From Xanthomonas sp. GPE 39 (GTDB taxonomy: Bacteria; Pseudomonadota; Gammaproteobacteria; Xanthomonadales; Xanthomonadaceae): a DNA stretch of 64,000 bases. The stretch lies in contig NZ_JZHZ01000007.1 of the NCBI RefSeq assembly GCF_000963005.1, positions 339,646 to 403,645 on the forward strand, read 5' to 3'. The notes beneath the pieces were generated by a model. That model had not been told where the DNA came from. It made no database searches and saw only the letters and a program-made list of their open reading frames with translations. The first letter of the stretch is position 1; every line of letters begins with the position of its first letter. Shown piece by piece: positions 35,559 to 44,099 of this stretch. Both the position numbers and the translations under genes were made by a program.

Positions 35559-35768
35559 GTGTACGTCTGCATCTGCAACGGGGTCACTGATCGCCAGATC
35601 CGCGAAGCGGCCGAGGCCGGCTGTCGTAGCGTGTCCGAATTGACCATGCGCACGGGCTGCGGTGCTACCTGCGGCTCCTGTCTGGACATGGCCGCCGATC
35701 TGCTGCAAAGCGCGCTCACGCGTGAACTGCCGCTCCCGGTGTTGGTCGGTCTGGCCTGTGCTGCCTGA
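35559..35768 (+). CDS. bfd: Bacterioferritin-associated ferredoxin
   Basis: A 69-residue [2Fe-2S] protein that reduces and mobilises iron from bacterioferritin. The start is a GTG at 35559 (read MYVCICNGVTDRQIREAAEAG). The four cluster cysteines are Cys4, Cys6 and the pair in GCGATCGSC, the Bfd/NifU-central-domain spacing. The gene is about 100 bases upstream of bfr and is preceded by a Fur-box-like sequence. Confidence 0.95.
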   Translation: MYVCICNGVTDRQIREAAEAGCRSVSELTMRTGCGATCGSCLDMAADLLQSALTRELPLPVLVGLACAA

Positions 35769-35868
35769 GTGCATGCCGCCGCGCGGCTGGATGATCACGA
35801 TTCGCGTTCCCTCACGTTAGCGCTCGATTCGCTAGAGTCTGCGCTTTCCATCTTCCGCGAGCGATGCG

Positions 35869-36339
35869 ATGAAGGGCGACAGCAAGGTCATCGAGTTCCT
35901 CAACAAGGTCCTGTACAACGAACTGACCGCGATCAATCAGTATTTTCTGCATGCCAAGATGCTGAAGAACTGGGGCCTGAAGGAACTGGCCGAGCACGAG
36001 TACAAGGAATCCATCGACGAGATGAAGCACGCCGACAAGCTTGCCGACCGGATTCTGTTCCTTGAGGGTCTGCCCAACTTCCAGGCGTTGGGGAAGCTGC
36101 GCATCGGCGAAAACCCGAAGGAAATTCTCGAATGCGATCTGGCTCTAGAGCAGGACGGCACCGCCACCTTGCGCGAGGGCATCGCCTACGCCGAGTCGAT
36201 CCAGGACTATGTCAGCCGTCAGTTGCTGGCCGATATCCTTGAGTCGGAGGAAGAGCACATCGACTGGCTGGAAACCCAGTTGGATCTGATCGCGCGGATC
36301 GGCGAGCCGAACTACCTGTTGACCAAGCTCGAAGACTGA
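35869..36339 (+). CDS. bfr: Bacterioferritin
   Basis: Haem-containing iron storage protein that forms 24-mers. The 156-residue product has the ferroxidase residues (Glu18 in YNELTAINQ, Glu51 and His54 in DEMKHADK, Glu127-region [10 protein letters not shown]) and the haem-ligand Met52 in DEMKH. Length and motifs are normal. It is paired with bfd upstream. The downstream stretch to 36508 is short and converges with the kinase gene. Confidence 0.97.
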   Translation: MKGDSKVIEFLNKVLYNELTAINQYFLHAKMLKNWGLKELAEHEYKESIDEMKHADKLADRILFLEGLPNFQALGKLRIGENPKEILECDLALEQDGTATLREGIAYAESIQDYVSRQLLADILESEEEHIDWLETQLDLIARIGEPNYLLTKLED

Positions 36340-36508
36340 GTCGCGTCCTGCGCCTGCGCGGCGTTCGATGCTCCGAGCAAGCGCGCGGTTTTCCTTTCGT
36401 GACATCCGCTGATCTGTAGTGATCGGCATTGCCGGGGGCGCTGACCTGTCGCACAACGGTCAGCCTGCCCACTGGGACGAAGCATCCACCAGCTCAGAGT
36501 GCGGAGCT

Positions 36509-39016
36509 TTAAGCGTTGCGCAACATGGTGAGGTAACCATTCAAGGCCAATCGCGCTTGTGCGAACTCGGCGATGACCTGGCTGACCTCGACAGCGGGAT
36601 GTTCCAGCGTTCCCGCGCGCGCGCCGGCTTCGATGCGCAGCGCTGCGGCCGACAGAGGCTGCGCACCGACGTTGGCGGCCGATGATTTAAGGGTATGTGC
36701 GGCATCGCGTAGCAGCGCCTGCTCGGCGGTCGCGACGGCTTGTTCCATGCGCTGGATCAACAGTGGCGCATCGCCCAGAAAGGTGTCGACGATCTGCGCA
36801 GTGTTGGCGTTGCCGATGACCTCGCGCAGTTCGTCCAGCACTTCGATTTCCAACACTTGCTTTGCCACCACCACCGGTCCTGTGCTCTCGATCGCTGCCG
36901 ATGCTGGCGTCGGCGTGGCTGCGATGGCGGCGGCCGCGTCTTTCGTGGGAAGAGACGGCCTGCTGCTGCCGGTGTCGTGAACGGCACTCGCATTCGCCAT
37001 GCCCGCGTCCATGCCAGTGACCGCTGATGCAGGCACATGCGTCTGCGTGCGCATGGCAGGACGGCTTGGTAGCCAGCGTTGTAGGCAGGCTGCTAGCCGA
37101 GTTTGATCGATTGGCTTGGAGAGGTAATCGTCCATGCCGGCATCCAGGCAGCGTTGGCGGTCGCCGGCCATGGCATTGGCGGTCATCGCCACGATCGGCA
37201 GACGCGCTCGCGTCCCGTTGGCTTCTGACTGACGCCATTGGCGGGTGGCGGCGTAGCCATCCAGTACCGGCATCTGGCAATCCATCAATACCAGGTCGTA
37301 AGGCTGTTGAGCCAATTGCGTCAACGCCAATGCCCCGTTTTCGACAGTGTCGGCACGATACCCCAGGGCTTCGAGCAATCGTTGCGCCACCATCATATTG
37401 ACCGGGTTGTCTTCAACCAGCAGCAGACGGTATTGGCTGGGCGTGGTCTTGGCGTTCGAGTCGTTGGCCATGGTGTGCGTGGGGGGCGGTGTGCTGCGCT
37501 CCTTGGTGCGCTCGCTTTCGATCTGCGCGTTTGTGTCCAGGGCTTTCAGTGTATTGACGTAGGTGTCTTCTTTCGGCCTTTCCGCGCTGGCCTCCACCGC
37601 AGGTGGGTCAAGGGCGAGCATGCTGCGCAGGTCCAGGTCAGCCGCCTGCCGCGATAGCAGTGCGCCGTGCGCGCGGATTTCTTCCGGAATCTCCGTGTCA
37701 CCGTAGAGCCAGATCAGGCGTGTGGTCTGCGGCGCTGGCAACCGCGCGACCGCACGCTGCAGCGCGCGGGCGCTGTGCCGCATGCCGTCAAGATCGCCGA
37801 TCACCAAATCGTAGGTCGAACGCTTGCTGTTGCCAGTGCGTAGCCGCTCCAGCGCTTCCTGGGTGGAATCGACCTTGCTGACCTGCACTCCCCAGTTCGT
37901 CAGCAGCCGATTCAGCCGTTGGTACAAGCGCTGGTCCGGACTGACCAGCAGGGCATGTAGACGCGGCATGTGACTGTCTGCATGCGATATGTCACCGATC
38001 ACCTTGAGCAGTGCAATCTCGAACCAGAAAGTAGCGCCATGATCGGGCTGGGATTCCAGGCCGATGCGTCCGCCCATCAGCTCGACGATACGCTTGCAGA
38101 TCGCCAGGCCCAAGCCGGTGCCGCCGTAGAGGCGGGTTGTGGATGCGTCGGCCTGGGTGAAGGCTTGGAACAGCCGTTCCTGGCGTTCGGCGCTGATGCC
38201 GATCCCGGTATCGCGCACTTCGAAGCGCAGCACGTGTTGCGCCGGACTCTCGCCGAGGCGGCGCACGTGCAGGTCGATGCCCCCGCGTGCGGTGAATTTG
38301 ATCGCGTTGCCCAGCAGGTTGCTCAGCACCTGGCGTAGTCGCACCGGATCGCCGCGTACTGGCAAACGCACCGCGCGGTCCAGTTGCAGTGTCATGCGCA
38401 GGCCTTTGGCTTCCGCCGCACGTTGCATCAGTTGCAATACGTCGTCGAGCAGTTCGCGCAGGTTGAAGGCGGTGGTTTCCAACTCCAGTCGGTTCGCTTC
38501 GAGCTTGGAGTAGTCCAGGATGTCGTCGACGATTCGCAGCAATTGCAGCGATGAGTTGTTGGCCGCACGCAGCATCTCGCTCTGATCCAGGTCCAGCGGA
38601 CCTTGCGCGATCAGTTCCAGCATCGGGATGATGCCGTTGAGTGGCGTGCGGATCTCGTGGCTCATCGTGGCCAGGAACTCGCCCTTGGCCAGCACAGCGG
38701 CCTCTGCCGCTTGCTTGGCCTGGACCAGCTCGCATTCCAGCCGCTCGCGCAGGTGTACATCGTGCTGCAGTGCGTTACGTTCGGATTCGGCTAGGTTGGC
38801 GCGGGTCAGGGCCGTGTCGAGATCGCTGACCTGTTGCTGTGCGCGCCAGCCGACGGTTGCAGCCAGTATGGCCGCGGCGATCATGCACGCTGGCGCCAGC
38901 CAGGACCATGGTGCTTGCAGGGCCATCGGGGGGAGCGCAAGGATCGCACCGCCGATGGCGCTGCCGGTGCCCAGCACGGCCAGCCATGGTAGGGGCTGGC
39001 GTTTTTGTGCGGACAT
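36509..39016 (-). CDS. Hybrid sensor histidine kinase with REC and Hpt domains
   Basis: An 835-residue inner-membrane kinase. Two hydrophobic helices lie near residues 12-32 and 37-58, with almost no periplasmic loop. A coiled-coil linker follows, then the H box ATMSHEIRTPLNG with His120, the N box LLGNAIKFTARGG, G1 DTGIGIS and G2 GTGLGLAICKRIVELMGG. Two receiver domains come next: the first (LHALLVSPDQ, DLVIGDLDG) lacks the normal acidic pair and is probably a pseudo-receiver, and the second (LLLVEDNPVN, LVLMDCQMPVLDG) is intact. The Hpt domain near the end has its His in DAAHTLKSSAANVG. It lies three bases after the GGDEF-EAL regulator gene, its likely partner. Confidence 0.95.
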   Translation of the reverse strand: MSAQKRQPLPWLAVLGTGSAIGGAILALPPMALQAPWSWLAPACMIAAAILAATVGWRAQQQVSDLDTALTRANLAESERNALQHDVHLRERLECELVQAKQAAEAAVLAKGEFLATMSHEIRTPLNGIIPMLELIAQGPLDLDQSEMLRAANNSSLQLLRIVDDILDYSKLEANRLELETTAFNLRELLDDVLQLMQRAAEAKGLRMTLQLDRAVRLPVRGDPVRLRQVLSNLLGNAIKFTARGGIDLHVRRLGESPAQHVLRFEVRDTGIGISAERQERLFQAFTQADASTTRLYGGTGLGLAICKRIVELMGGRIGLESQPDHGATFWFEIALLKVIGDISHADSHMPRLHALLVSPDQRLYQRLNRLLTNWGVQVSKVDSTQEALERLRTGNSKRSTYDLVIGDLDGMRHSARALQRAVARLPAPQTTRLIWLYGDTEIPEEIRAHGALLSRQAADLDLRSMLALDPPAVEASAERPKEDTYVNTLKALDTNAQIESERTKERSTPPPTHTMANDSNAKTTPSQYRLLLVEDNPVNMMVAQRLLEALGYRADTVENGALALTQLAQQPYDLVLMDCQMPVLDGYAATRQWRQSEANGTRARLPIVAMTANAMAGDRQRCLDAGMDDYLSKPIDQTRLAACLQRWLPSRPAMRTQTHVPASAVTGMDAGMANASAVHDTGSSRPSLPTKDAAAAIAATPTPASAAIESTGPVVVAKQVLEIEVLDELREVIGNANTAQIVDTFLGDAPLLIQRMEQAVATAEQALLRDAAHTLKSSAANVGAQPLSAAALRIEAGARAGTLEHPAVEVSQVIAEFAQARLALNGYLTMLRNA

Positions 39017-39019
39017 GGG

Positions 39020-40930
39020 CTACAGCACCGCGTTCTGGAAGTCGAAGTTCAGTTGGTCGCCGGCTGATTGCACCAGATTGCCCTGGATGAAGTCGACTCC
39101 GCCCATCCACATTGCCGCAGCCGCCTGTGCCTGCTCGATTTGCTGGCCGATGATGAGCAGCCCGGCGCGGTGCGCCAAGTCGATTGCGATGCGTAGTTGG
39201 TCGCGCAATTGAGGGTTGCCGTGGGCGTTGGCGAAGCGCGCGGATAGTCGCAGATACCCCAGCGGTAACTGGGCGATCAGTGCTTCGGCTTCGGGGCCTG
39301 GTTCGAACTGGCTGATGCAGAACTGCACGCCCACCGGCATCAGGCGTGCGCAGAACTGCTGTAGCGTCGCAGTGTGAATCAGCGCATCGTCCAGACGCAG
39401 GTCGATCACCAGCGAGGTGCCGGTGACACCACGTCGCTCGATGGCGTCGATCAGCCAGTCGGTGAAGGCGGTGCGGGCCAGGGTGCGGCTGGACTGCGAG
39501 ACGAATAGGCGCAGCGGCGGCGTGGCGTTCTGGTGAAGCTGCAGCAGGCCAAGTGCGTGGTCCAACACCTGCTGGTCGAGATCGGCGATGAGTCCACCGG
39601 CTTCGGCCGCCGGCAATAGCTGGCCGGCGGAGATCAGGGTGCCGTCGCGTTGGCGCACGCGCAGCAGTACCTGGTACTGCGCGATATCGCCGCCGGCGAC
39701 GGCGACGATCGGCTGGTAGGAGGGTTCCAGTTGGCCTTCCAGCATCGCAATGCGAGCCAGGTCCTCCTCCGTGCGCGGTGGGGTGTAGGCGACGATGCTT
39801 TGCGGATGCAGTCGCGCTTGCAGCGCAGTGCGCTCCACCGCTTCCAGTGCGGCGCCGGCGTCTTCGAAGCCCTGCACCAGATCGGCATATCCGACTGCGC
39901 AACGCAGATGCAAGGTTTCGTCATCGCGCAACGGGAAGCCGTGGCCTGTCAGGGTGTCGCGCAGCGCTTGCGCGCGCTGTAGTTGTGTCTCGGCGTCGCT
40001 GTCCTCGCTCAACAGCAGGAAGCTGTTGTCGTTCAGTCGTGCCAGTGGCAGTGGTACGTTGGCCGCTGCCAGACGTTGTCCGGCTTGGGTGACCAGACGT
40101 TCGAACGCGGCGTAGCCGTAGCGCTCGCGCAAGCCAAGCGCGCTGGCGATCTCGATGAAAAACAGGCTGCCGGGGCGGCGTGCTTGTAACGCGGTTTCCA
40201 GCAGTTGCAGCAGGTGCGCGCTGGTCGGTAAGCCGGTCTCGGGATTGTTCAACGGTACCTGCTCGGCGCTGCCCTGTTGACTCTGTTGGGCTTGCTGACG
40301 CGCGCGGCGGATGCGGTTGGACACGGCGGCGATTAGATGCCGCGGCCGGATCGGTTTGGTCAGGAAATCGTCGGCGCCACTGTCGAGTACTTCGTAGGGT
40401 AATTCCGGATTTGCATCGCCGGACAAGAACACAATCGGCAGTAACTGATGTTGCGGTTGCTGACGGATCAGCGTGGTCAGGCGCATGCCGTCGAGTCCGG
40501 GCATGTGCAGGTCCATCAGGATCAGGTCTGGTTGGTACTCGGCGATCGTCTGTTGCACTTCTTCTGCCTGCAACTGCACCTGTGCGTCCATGCCAGCACC
40601 GTGGAGAATGCTCTGCGCGAACAGCGCCTGCGAGCGGTCGTCCTCGACGATCAGGACACGGTAGGCGTTTTCTTGCAGTTGTGGTGAGTTGTCATTTACC
40701 GCATCGGCCTCCACGGCCTGGGCTTCGGGCGTGTTGGCTGCCGACCGGCTCAGGCTGTCTGCAGTGCTGTGGCTGGCGAGCGGCCCGGACGCTGCGTCCG
40801 CCGCTGGCGATTCGGTCACGGCAGCGGTGGCCCAGCGCTGCCAATGATCGGGCGGCGGGGTCTCGGCACGGACATTGTGCGTGCCCGGTTGCTCGTGATC
40901 TGGAAGTGGAGTGGTGTCTCTGGTTGCCAT
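39020..40930 (-). CDS. REC-GGDEF-EAL response regulator, both output domains degenerate
   Basis: A 636-residue cytoplasmic protein. A disordered Ala/Thr/Pro-rich head of about 90 residues leads to a receiver domain with intact phospho-site (VLIVEDDRSQ, LILMDLHMPGLDG, phosphorylatable Asp in LMDLH, Lys in LTKPIRP). The GGDEF region lacks its signature (LNDNSFLLLSED at the place of GGDEF). The EAL region also lacks its catalytic residues: QVLLRVRQRDG in place of EALLRW, SQFEPG in place of DDFGTG and IIGQQIEQ in place of AEGVE. So neither synthesis nor hydrolysis of c-di-GMP is expected; binding or scaffolding is more likely. It is co-transcribed with the hybrid kinase. Confidence 0.9.
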   Translation of the reverse strand: MATRDTTPLPDHEQPGTHNVRAETPPPDHWQRWATAAVTESPAADAASGPLASHSTADSLSRSAANTPEAQAVEADAVNDNSPQLQENAYRVLIVEDDRSQALFAQSILHGAGMDAQVQLQAEEVQQTIAEYQPDLILMDLHMPGLDGMRLTTLIRQQPQHQLLPIVFLSGDANPELPYEVLDSGADDFLTKPIRPRHLIAAVSNRIRRARQQAQQSQQGSAEQVPLNNPETGLPTSAHLLQLLETALQARRPGSLFFIEIASALGLRERYGYAAFERLVTQAGQRLAAANVPLPLARLNDNSFLLLSEDSDAETQLQRAQALRDTLTGHGFPLRDDETLHLRCAVGYADLVQGFEDAGAALEAVERTALQARLHPQSIVAYTPPRTEEDLARIAMLEGQLEPSYQPIVAVAGGDIAQYQVLLRVRQRDGTLISAGQLLPAAEAGGLIADLDQQVLDHALGLLQLHQNATPPLRLFVSQSSRTLARTAFTDWLIDAIERRGVTGTSLVIDLRLDDALIHTATLQQFCARLMPVGVQFCISQFEPGPEAEALIAQLPLGYLRLSARFANAHGNPQLRDQLRIAIDLAHRAGLLIIGQQIEQAQAAAAMWMGGVDFIQGNLVQSAGDQLNFDFQNAVL

Positions 40931-41448
40931 CGCGTCTTGTTCCTGGTGCGCTCCCCATTATGCGTTGAAGTGAGCGATGGCAGGGAAACGGTCTCATTTG
41001 GCTCAGCGACGAGGCTGCGTGCTGGGGCTGGCTGGAGCCAGCGCATGCGGCCTCGTCGCAAGCGCCACATCCGCAGTGTACCGACCACGTTCGCGGCCAG
41101 GACTGGCGATAAAGGCTGGCTTCCAGGAGGGGCCCGGCGCGGCTATCCGGGTGCTGGGGCGCGGTCCCAGGCCGAATCCAGGTCCGGCCGCCAGTCTGTC
41201 GGCGAGGCGCTCGGCCAAGGCCGATGCGCTGGCGTTGCCGAGTCTGGCCCGGGATTGGCGTATCTGCAACAGCGGCGGCTCGGTCAATCCCATCGTCTAC
41301 GCCTGTGGCCATGGTCAGTCGGGCGTGGGCGATACCGGCGGCAATTCGCCGTCGATCATGGGTTGGCTCTGGATTACAATTTGCAAAACCAAGCAGGCCG
41401 ACTCGCCAGGATCGATGTTGGCGCCGTTCCGGTGGCGCCGTTGTATGC
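40931..41448. other. Intergenic region between divergent units, 518 bases
   Basis: Separates the minus-strand kinase operon from the plus-strand DUF6776-bactofilin row. Frames on both strands stay open for up to about 170 codons (for example 40977-41486 on the plus strand), but they overlap neighbouring genes, are Arg/Gly/Pro-rich and look like shadows of high GC. A TACAAT at 41375-41380 is a possible -10 box for the downstream genes. Confidence 0.4.
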
Positions 41449-42222
41449 ATGAACCGACCCGTTCCCCGTTTCCAGATCGTGCTTAATGGCGTTGCGCCAC
41501 GCCGTGCCCGTGCAGTCTGGTTGTTGTTCGCGCTGCTATGGCCGCTGTCGATGGGCCTGACTTGGTGGTTCGCCAGCCGTCAGGCAGCGCCTCGGCTGGG
41601 CGTGGTCAGCGCGCAATTGCGCCAAGCCCAACACCAGTTGCTGGCACAGCAGCAGCAGATCCAGGCCCTGCATCAGCATCAGGCCACCCTGGCCCGTTCC
41701 GACCAGATCAGCCGCGCCGCCAACAATGAAGTGCAGAGTTCGCTTGCCGAGCGCGAGGAAGAGATCGCCAGCCTGCGCGCGGATGTCGCGTTCTACGAGC
41801 GTTTGGTCGGGGCGACCAGCCAGCGCAAGGGCTTGAGTGTGCATTCGGCGGAGTTCTCGGCCGAGGTCGGCGGCACCTGGCACTACAACGTGGTGCTGAC
41901 CCAGAACCTCAACCGTGGCGCGATCAGCCAGGGACAGATGCTCCTGACCGTGGAAGGGGTGCGCGCAGGCAAACTCGCCAGCGTGGGTTGGGACGAATTG
42001 CATCAGAAGACGGGCATGCCTGGACAGGACTATTCGTTCCGATACTTCCAACAGCTCGATGGCAGCGTAATACTGCCCAAGGGATTCACCCCACAGCGGG
42101 TGCGCGTGTGGTTGAGCGGTGGTGGGGCACCGGTCAACCAGACCTTCGATTGGGTGTTGGCCGGTAACAGCAACGGCAAAGTGGAGCAGAGCGATGTTCG
42201 GAAACAAGAGCGGCCGCAGTAG
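41449..42222 (+). CDS. DUF6776-like membrane protein with coiled coil
   Basis: The 257-residue product from the ATG at 41449 (MNRPVPRFQIVLNG) has one membrane helix at about 22-40 (AVWLLFALLWPLSMGLTWWF), then a Gln-rich coiled coil (about 55-115, VVSAQLRQAQHQLLAQQQQIQAL and on), and a periplasmic beta-rich domain with YNVVLTQNLNRGAISQGQM and QTFDWVL. It fits the DUF6776 type of proteins found next to bactofilins. The function is unknown, and anchoring or envelope scaffolding is an inference from the neighbour. Its last 29 bases overlap the bactofilin gene. Confidence 0.82.
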   Translation: MNRPVPRFQIVLNGVAPRRARAVWLLFALLWPLSMGLTWWFASRQAAPRLGVVSAQLRQAQHQLLAQQQQIQALHQHQATLARSDQISRAANNEVQSSLAEREEEIASLRADVAFYERLVGATSQRKGLSVHSAEFSAEVGGTWHYNVVLTQNLNRGAISQGQMLLTVEGVRAGKLASVGWDELHQKTGMPGQDYSFRYFQQLDGSVILPKGFTPQRVRVWLSGGGAPVNQTFDWVLAGNSNGKVEQSDVRKQERPQ

Positions 42223-42652
42223 CGGTCAGACCGTGGTGGACACTCTGATCGGCGCCCAGGTGGTGATCCGTGGCGATCTGATGTTCAGCGGTGGGCTCTA
42301 CGTGGAAGGGCGCATTCTTGGCAAGGTGATCGCCGAGGAGGGAGTACCGGCGATGCTCACCCTGTCCGAACACGGCAGCATCGAAGGCGAAATACGGGCC
42401 CCGGTGGTGGTCATCAATGGTCAAATGATTGGCGACGTATACGCCACCGAGCGGGTGGAGCTAGCGCCGAAGGCGCGGGTGCAGGGCAACGTGCATTACC
42501 AGGTGGTGGAGATGAACGCCGGCGCACAACTCACCGGGTGTTTGATCCATGCCGGCAGTATCGCCACGCTGGCGCTGCCGCAGATGCCCAACGCCGCTGC
42601 CTTGGGTGCTCCCGAGTCGCCGCCGCCTGCGCTGACTGCGGACCAGGCTTGA
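42194..42652 (+). CDS. Bactofilin (polymer-forming cytoskeletal protein)
   Basis: The 152-residue product has the bactofilin beta-helix: [26 protein letters not shown], then repeated GxIxGxI-like rungs ([44 protein letters not shown] in parts), with flexible ends including a Pro-rich tail. Bactofilins self-assemble without nucleotide and organise cell shape or envelope enzymes. The ATG at 42194 lies inside the preceding DUF6776 gene in another frame, which suggests coupled expression. It is followed by erpA after 31 bases. Confidence 0.93.
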   Translation: MFGNKSGRSSGQTVVDTLIGAQVVIRGDLMFSGGLYVEGRILGKVIAEEGVPAMLTLSEHGSIEGEIRAPVVVINGQMIGDVYATERVELAPKARVQGNVHYQVVEMNAGAQLTGCLIHAGSIATLALPQMPNAAALGAPESPPPALTADQA

Positions 42653-42683
42653 TTCGGCGCCTGGCCATCCCCATGCTGTCTAC

Positions 42684-43070
42684 ATGAGCACCATCGTCTC
42701 CCTGCCCGGCGCTGCGCCGACGCCCGATTACCAGTCGCTGGAGCGGCCGCTGAACTTCACCTCGGCCGCCGCGGCCAAGGTGCGCGAGTTGATCCGCGAG
42801 GAAGGCAATGACGCGCTGGCATTGCGCGTCTACATCCAGGGTGGTGGTTGCTCAGGCTTTCAGTACGGCTTCGAGTTCGACGAAAACCGTGCCGAGGACG
42901 ATCTGGCGGTGCAGACCGACGCGGTCACCTTGCTGGTCGATCCACTCAGCCTGCAGTACTTGATGGGTGCCGAAGTGGACTACAGCGAAGGGTTGCACGG
43001 TGCGCAGTTCGTGATCCGCAACCCGAACGCCAAGACGACCTGCGGCTGCGGCAGCAGTTTCAGCGTGTAG
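42684..43070 (+). CDS. erpA: Iron-sulfur cluster insertion protein
   Basis: A-type carrier that delivers [4Fe-4S] clusters to target enzymes. The 128-residue product has the HesB/IscA core [20 protein letters not shown] and the carboxyl CGCGSSFSV, so all three cluster cysteines are present. A slightly longer amino end (about 20 residues before [11 protein letters not shown]) is usual for ErpA in this group. It is followed closely by nudC, but 49 bases separate them. Confidence 0.96.
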   Translation: MSTIVSLPGAAPTPDYQSLERPLNFTSAAAAKVRELIREEGNDALALRVYIQGGGCSGFQYGFEFDENRAEDDLAVQTDAVTLLVDPLSLQYLMGAEVDYSEGLHGAQFVIRNPNAKTTCGCGSSFSV

Positions 43071-43118
43071 ACACGCTGCGGCTTGCGGCACGCCCGGTTT
43101 GCCTGCACCCTGCGGCGC

Positions 43119-44045
43119 ATGTCCGAACCGATGCCCATGCCCGTTTCTTTCGCTTTCGCCACAAGCGTACTCGACCGTGCCGATGCTCTGCGCAACGATC
43201 CGGTTGCGCTGCGTCGAGCCTGGGAGCAGGCACGGGTGTTGGTCCTGGATGCCGATGGCCATGCGTATGCGGACGTTCAAGGGCATTTGTGCGTCTATGA
43301 CAGCGCGACGTTGGGCGATGCGCTGGAGCGTGCGGTGTTTCTCGGCTTGGACGATGGGCAGGCGTGGTTCGCGCTGATCGCCGCTGCGCTGCCGGGCGAT
43401 CTCGTGCCAGCGCAGCGCCTGGATTTGCGCCGTGCCGCTGCCGAGTGGTCAGCGCCCGCCGCTGGCATGTTCGCCTATGCCCGCGCCATGCTCCATTGGC
43501 AGTCGCGGAACCGCTTCTGCGGCGTATGTGGTGGCGCGATTGCATTCTTGCGCGGTGGTTTTCTCGGCCAATGCACCCAATGCGGCATCGAACATTACCC
43601 ACGCGTGGACCCAGCGGTGATCGTCGCGGTCAGCGATGGCCGGCGTCTGCTGCTTGGGCGTCAGGCCAGTTGGCCGGCGCGCCGCTATTCGTTGATCGCC
43701 GGGTTCGTCGAACCAGGCGAGTCGCTGGAGCAGACCGTGGTCCGCGAAGTGGTCGAGGAAACCCGGGTACGGGTGCAGCCGGACAGTTGCCGTTACTATG
43801 CCGCGCAGCCATGGCCCTTTCCTGGCGCGCTGATGCTCGGTTTCACCGCGCTGGCGGGGCCGGACGCGCCGCAGGTGGATGGTGAACTGGAGGACGCGCG
43901 CTGGTTCGACCGCGAGGACATCGGCGCTGCTTTGGAGCGCGCAACGGCACAGGGCGACAGCGCCGACGACGGTCATGGACTGCGCTTGCCACCGCGCATT
44001 TCCATTGCGCGTGCGTTGATCGAGGACTGGTACCGGCGCGGCTAG
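43119..44045 (+). CDS. nudC: NAD(H) pyrophosphatase / NAD-cap hydrolase
   Basis: Splits NADH and removes NAD caps from RNA. The 308-residue product from the ATG at 43119 has the four-Cys zinc ribbon (FCGVCGG and QCTQCGIEHYPR) followed by the Nudix box GFVEPGESLEQTVVRE, then VVEETRV, and the family tag QPWPFP, which here reads AQPWPFPGALMLGF with Ala in place of the common Ser. Catalytic Glu residues are present. The amino-terminal domain before the zinc ribbon is of normal length. Confidence 0.93.
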   Translation: MSEPMPMPVSFAFATSVLDRADALRNDPVALRRAWEQARVLVLDADGHAYADVQGHLCVYDSATLGDALERAVFLGLDDGQAWFALIAAALPGDLVPAQRLDLRRAAAEWSAPAAGMFAYARAMLHWQSRNRFCGVCGGAIAFLRGGFLGQCTQCGIEHYPRVDPAVIVAVSDGRRLLLGRQASWPARRYSLIAGFVEPGESLEQTVVREVVEETRVRVQPDSCRYYAAQPWPFPGALMLGFTALAGPDAPQVDGELEDARWFDREDIGAALERATAQGDSADDGHGLRLPPRISIARALIEDWYRRG

Positions 44046-44099
44046 CCGCAGCGCTGCCGGTCAAGCGCATCCGCTTCAGAACGGTCCCGGAGGACCTGC

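Noticed and set aside
40977-41486. A 169-codon plus-strand frame before the DUF6776 gene
   Set aside because: It overlaps the start of the real gene in another frame, lacks a ribosome-binding site and has a biased Arg/Gly/Pro composition.
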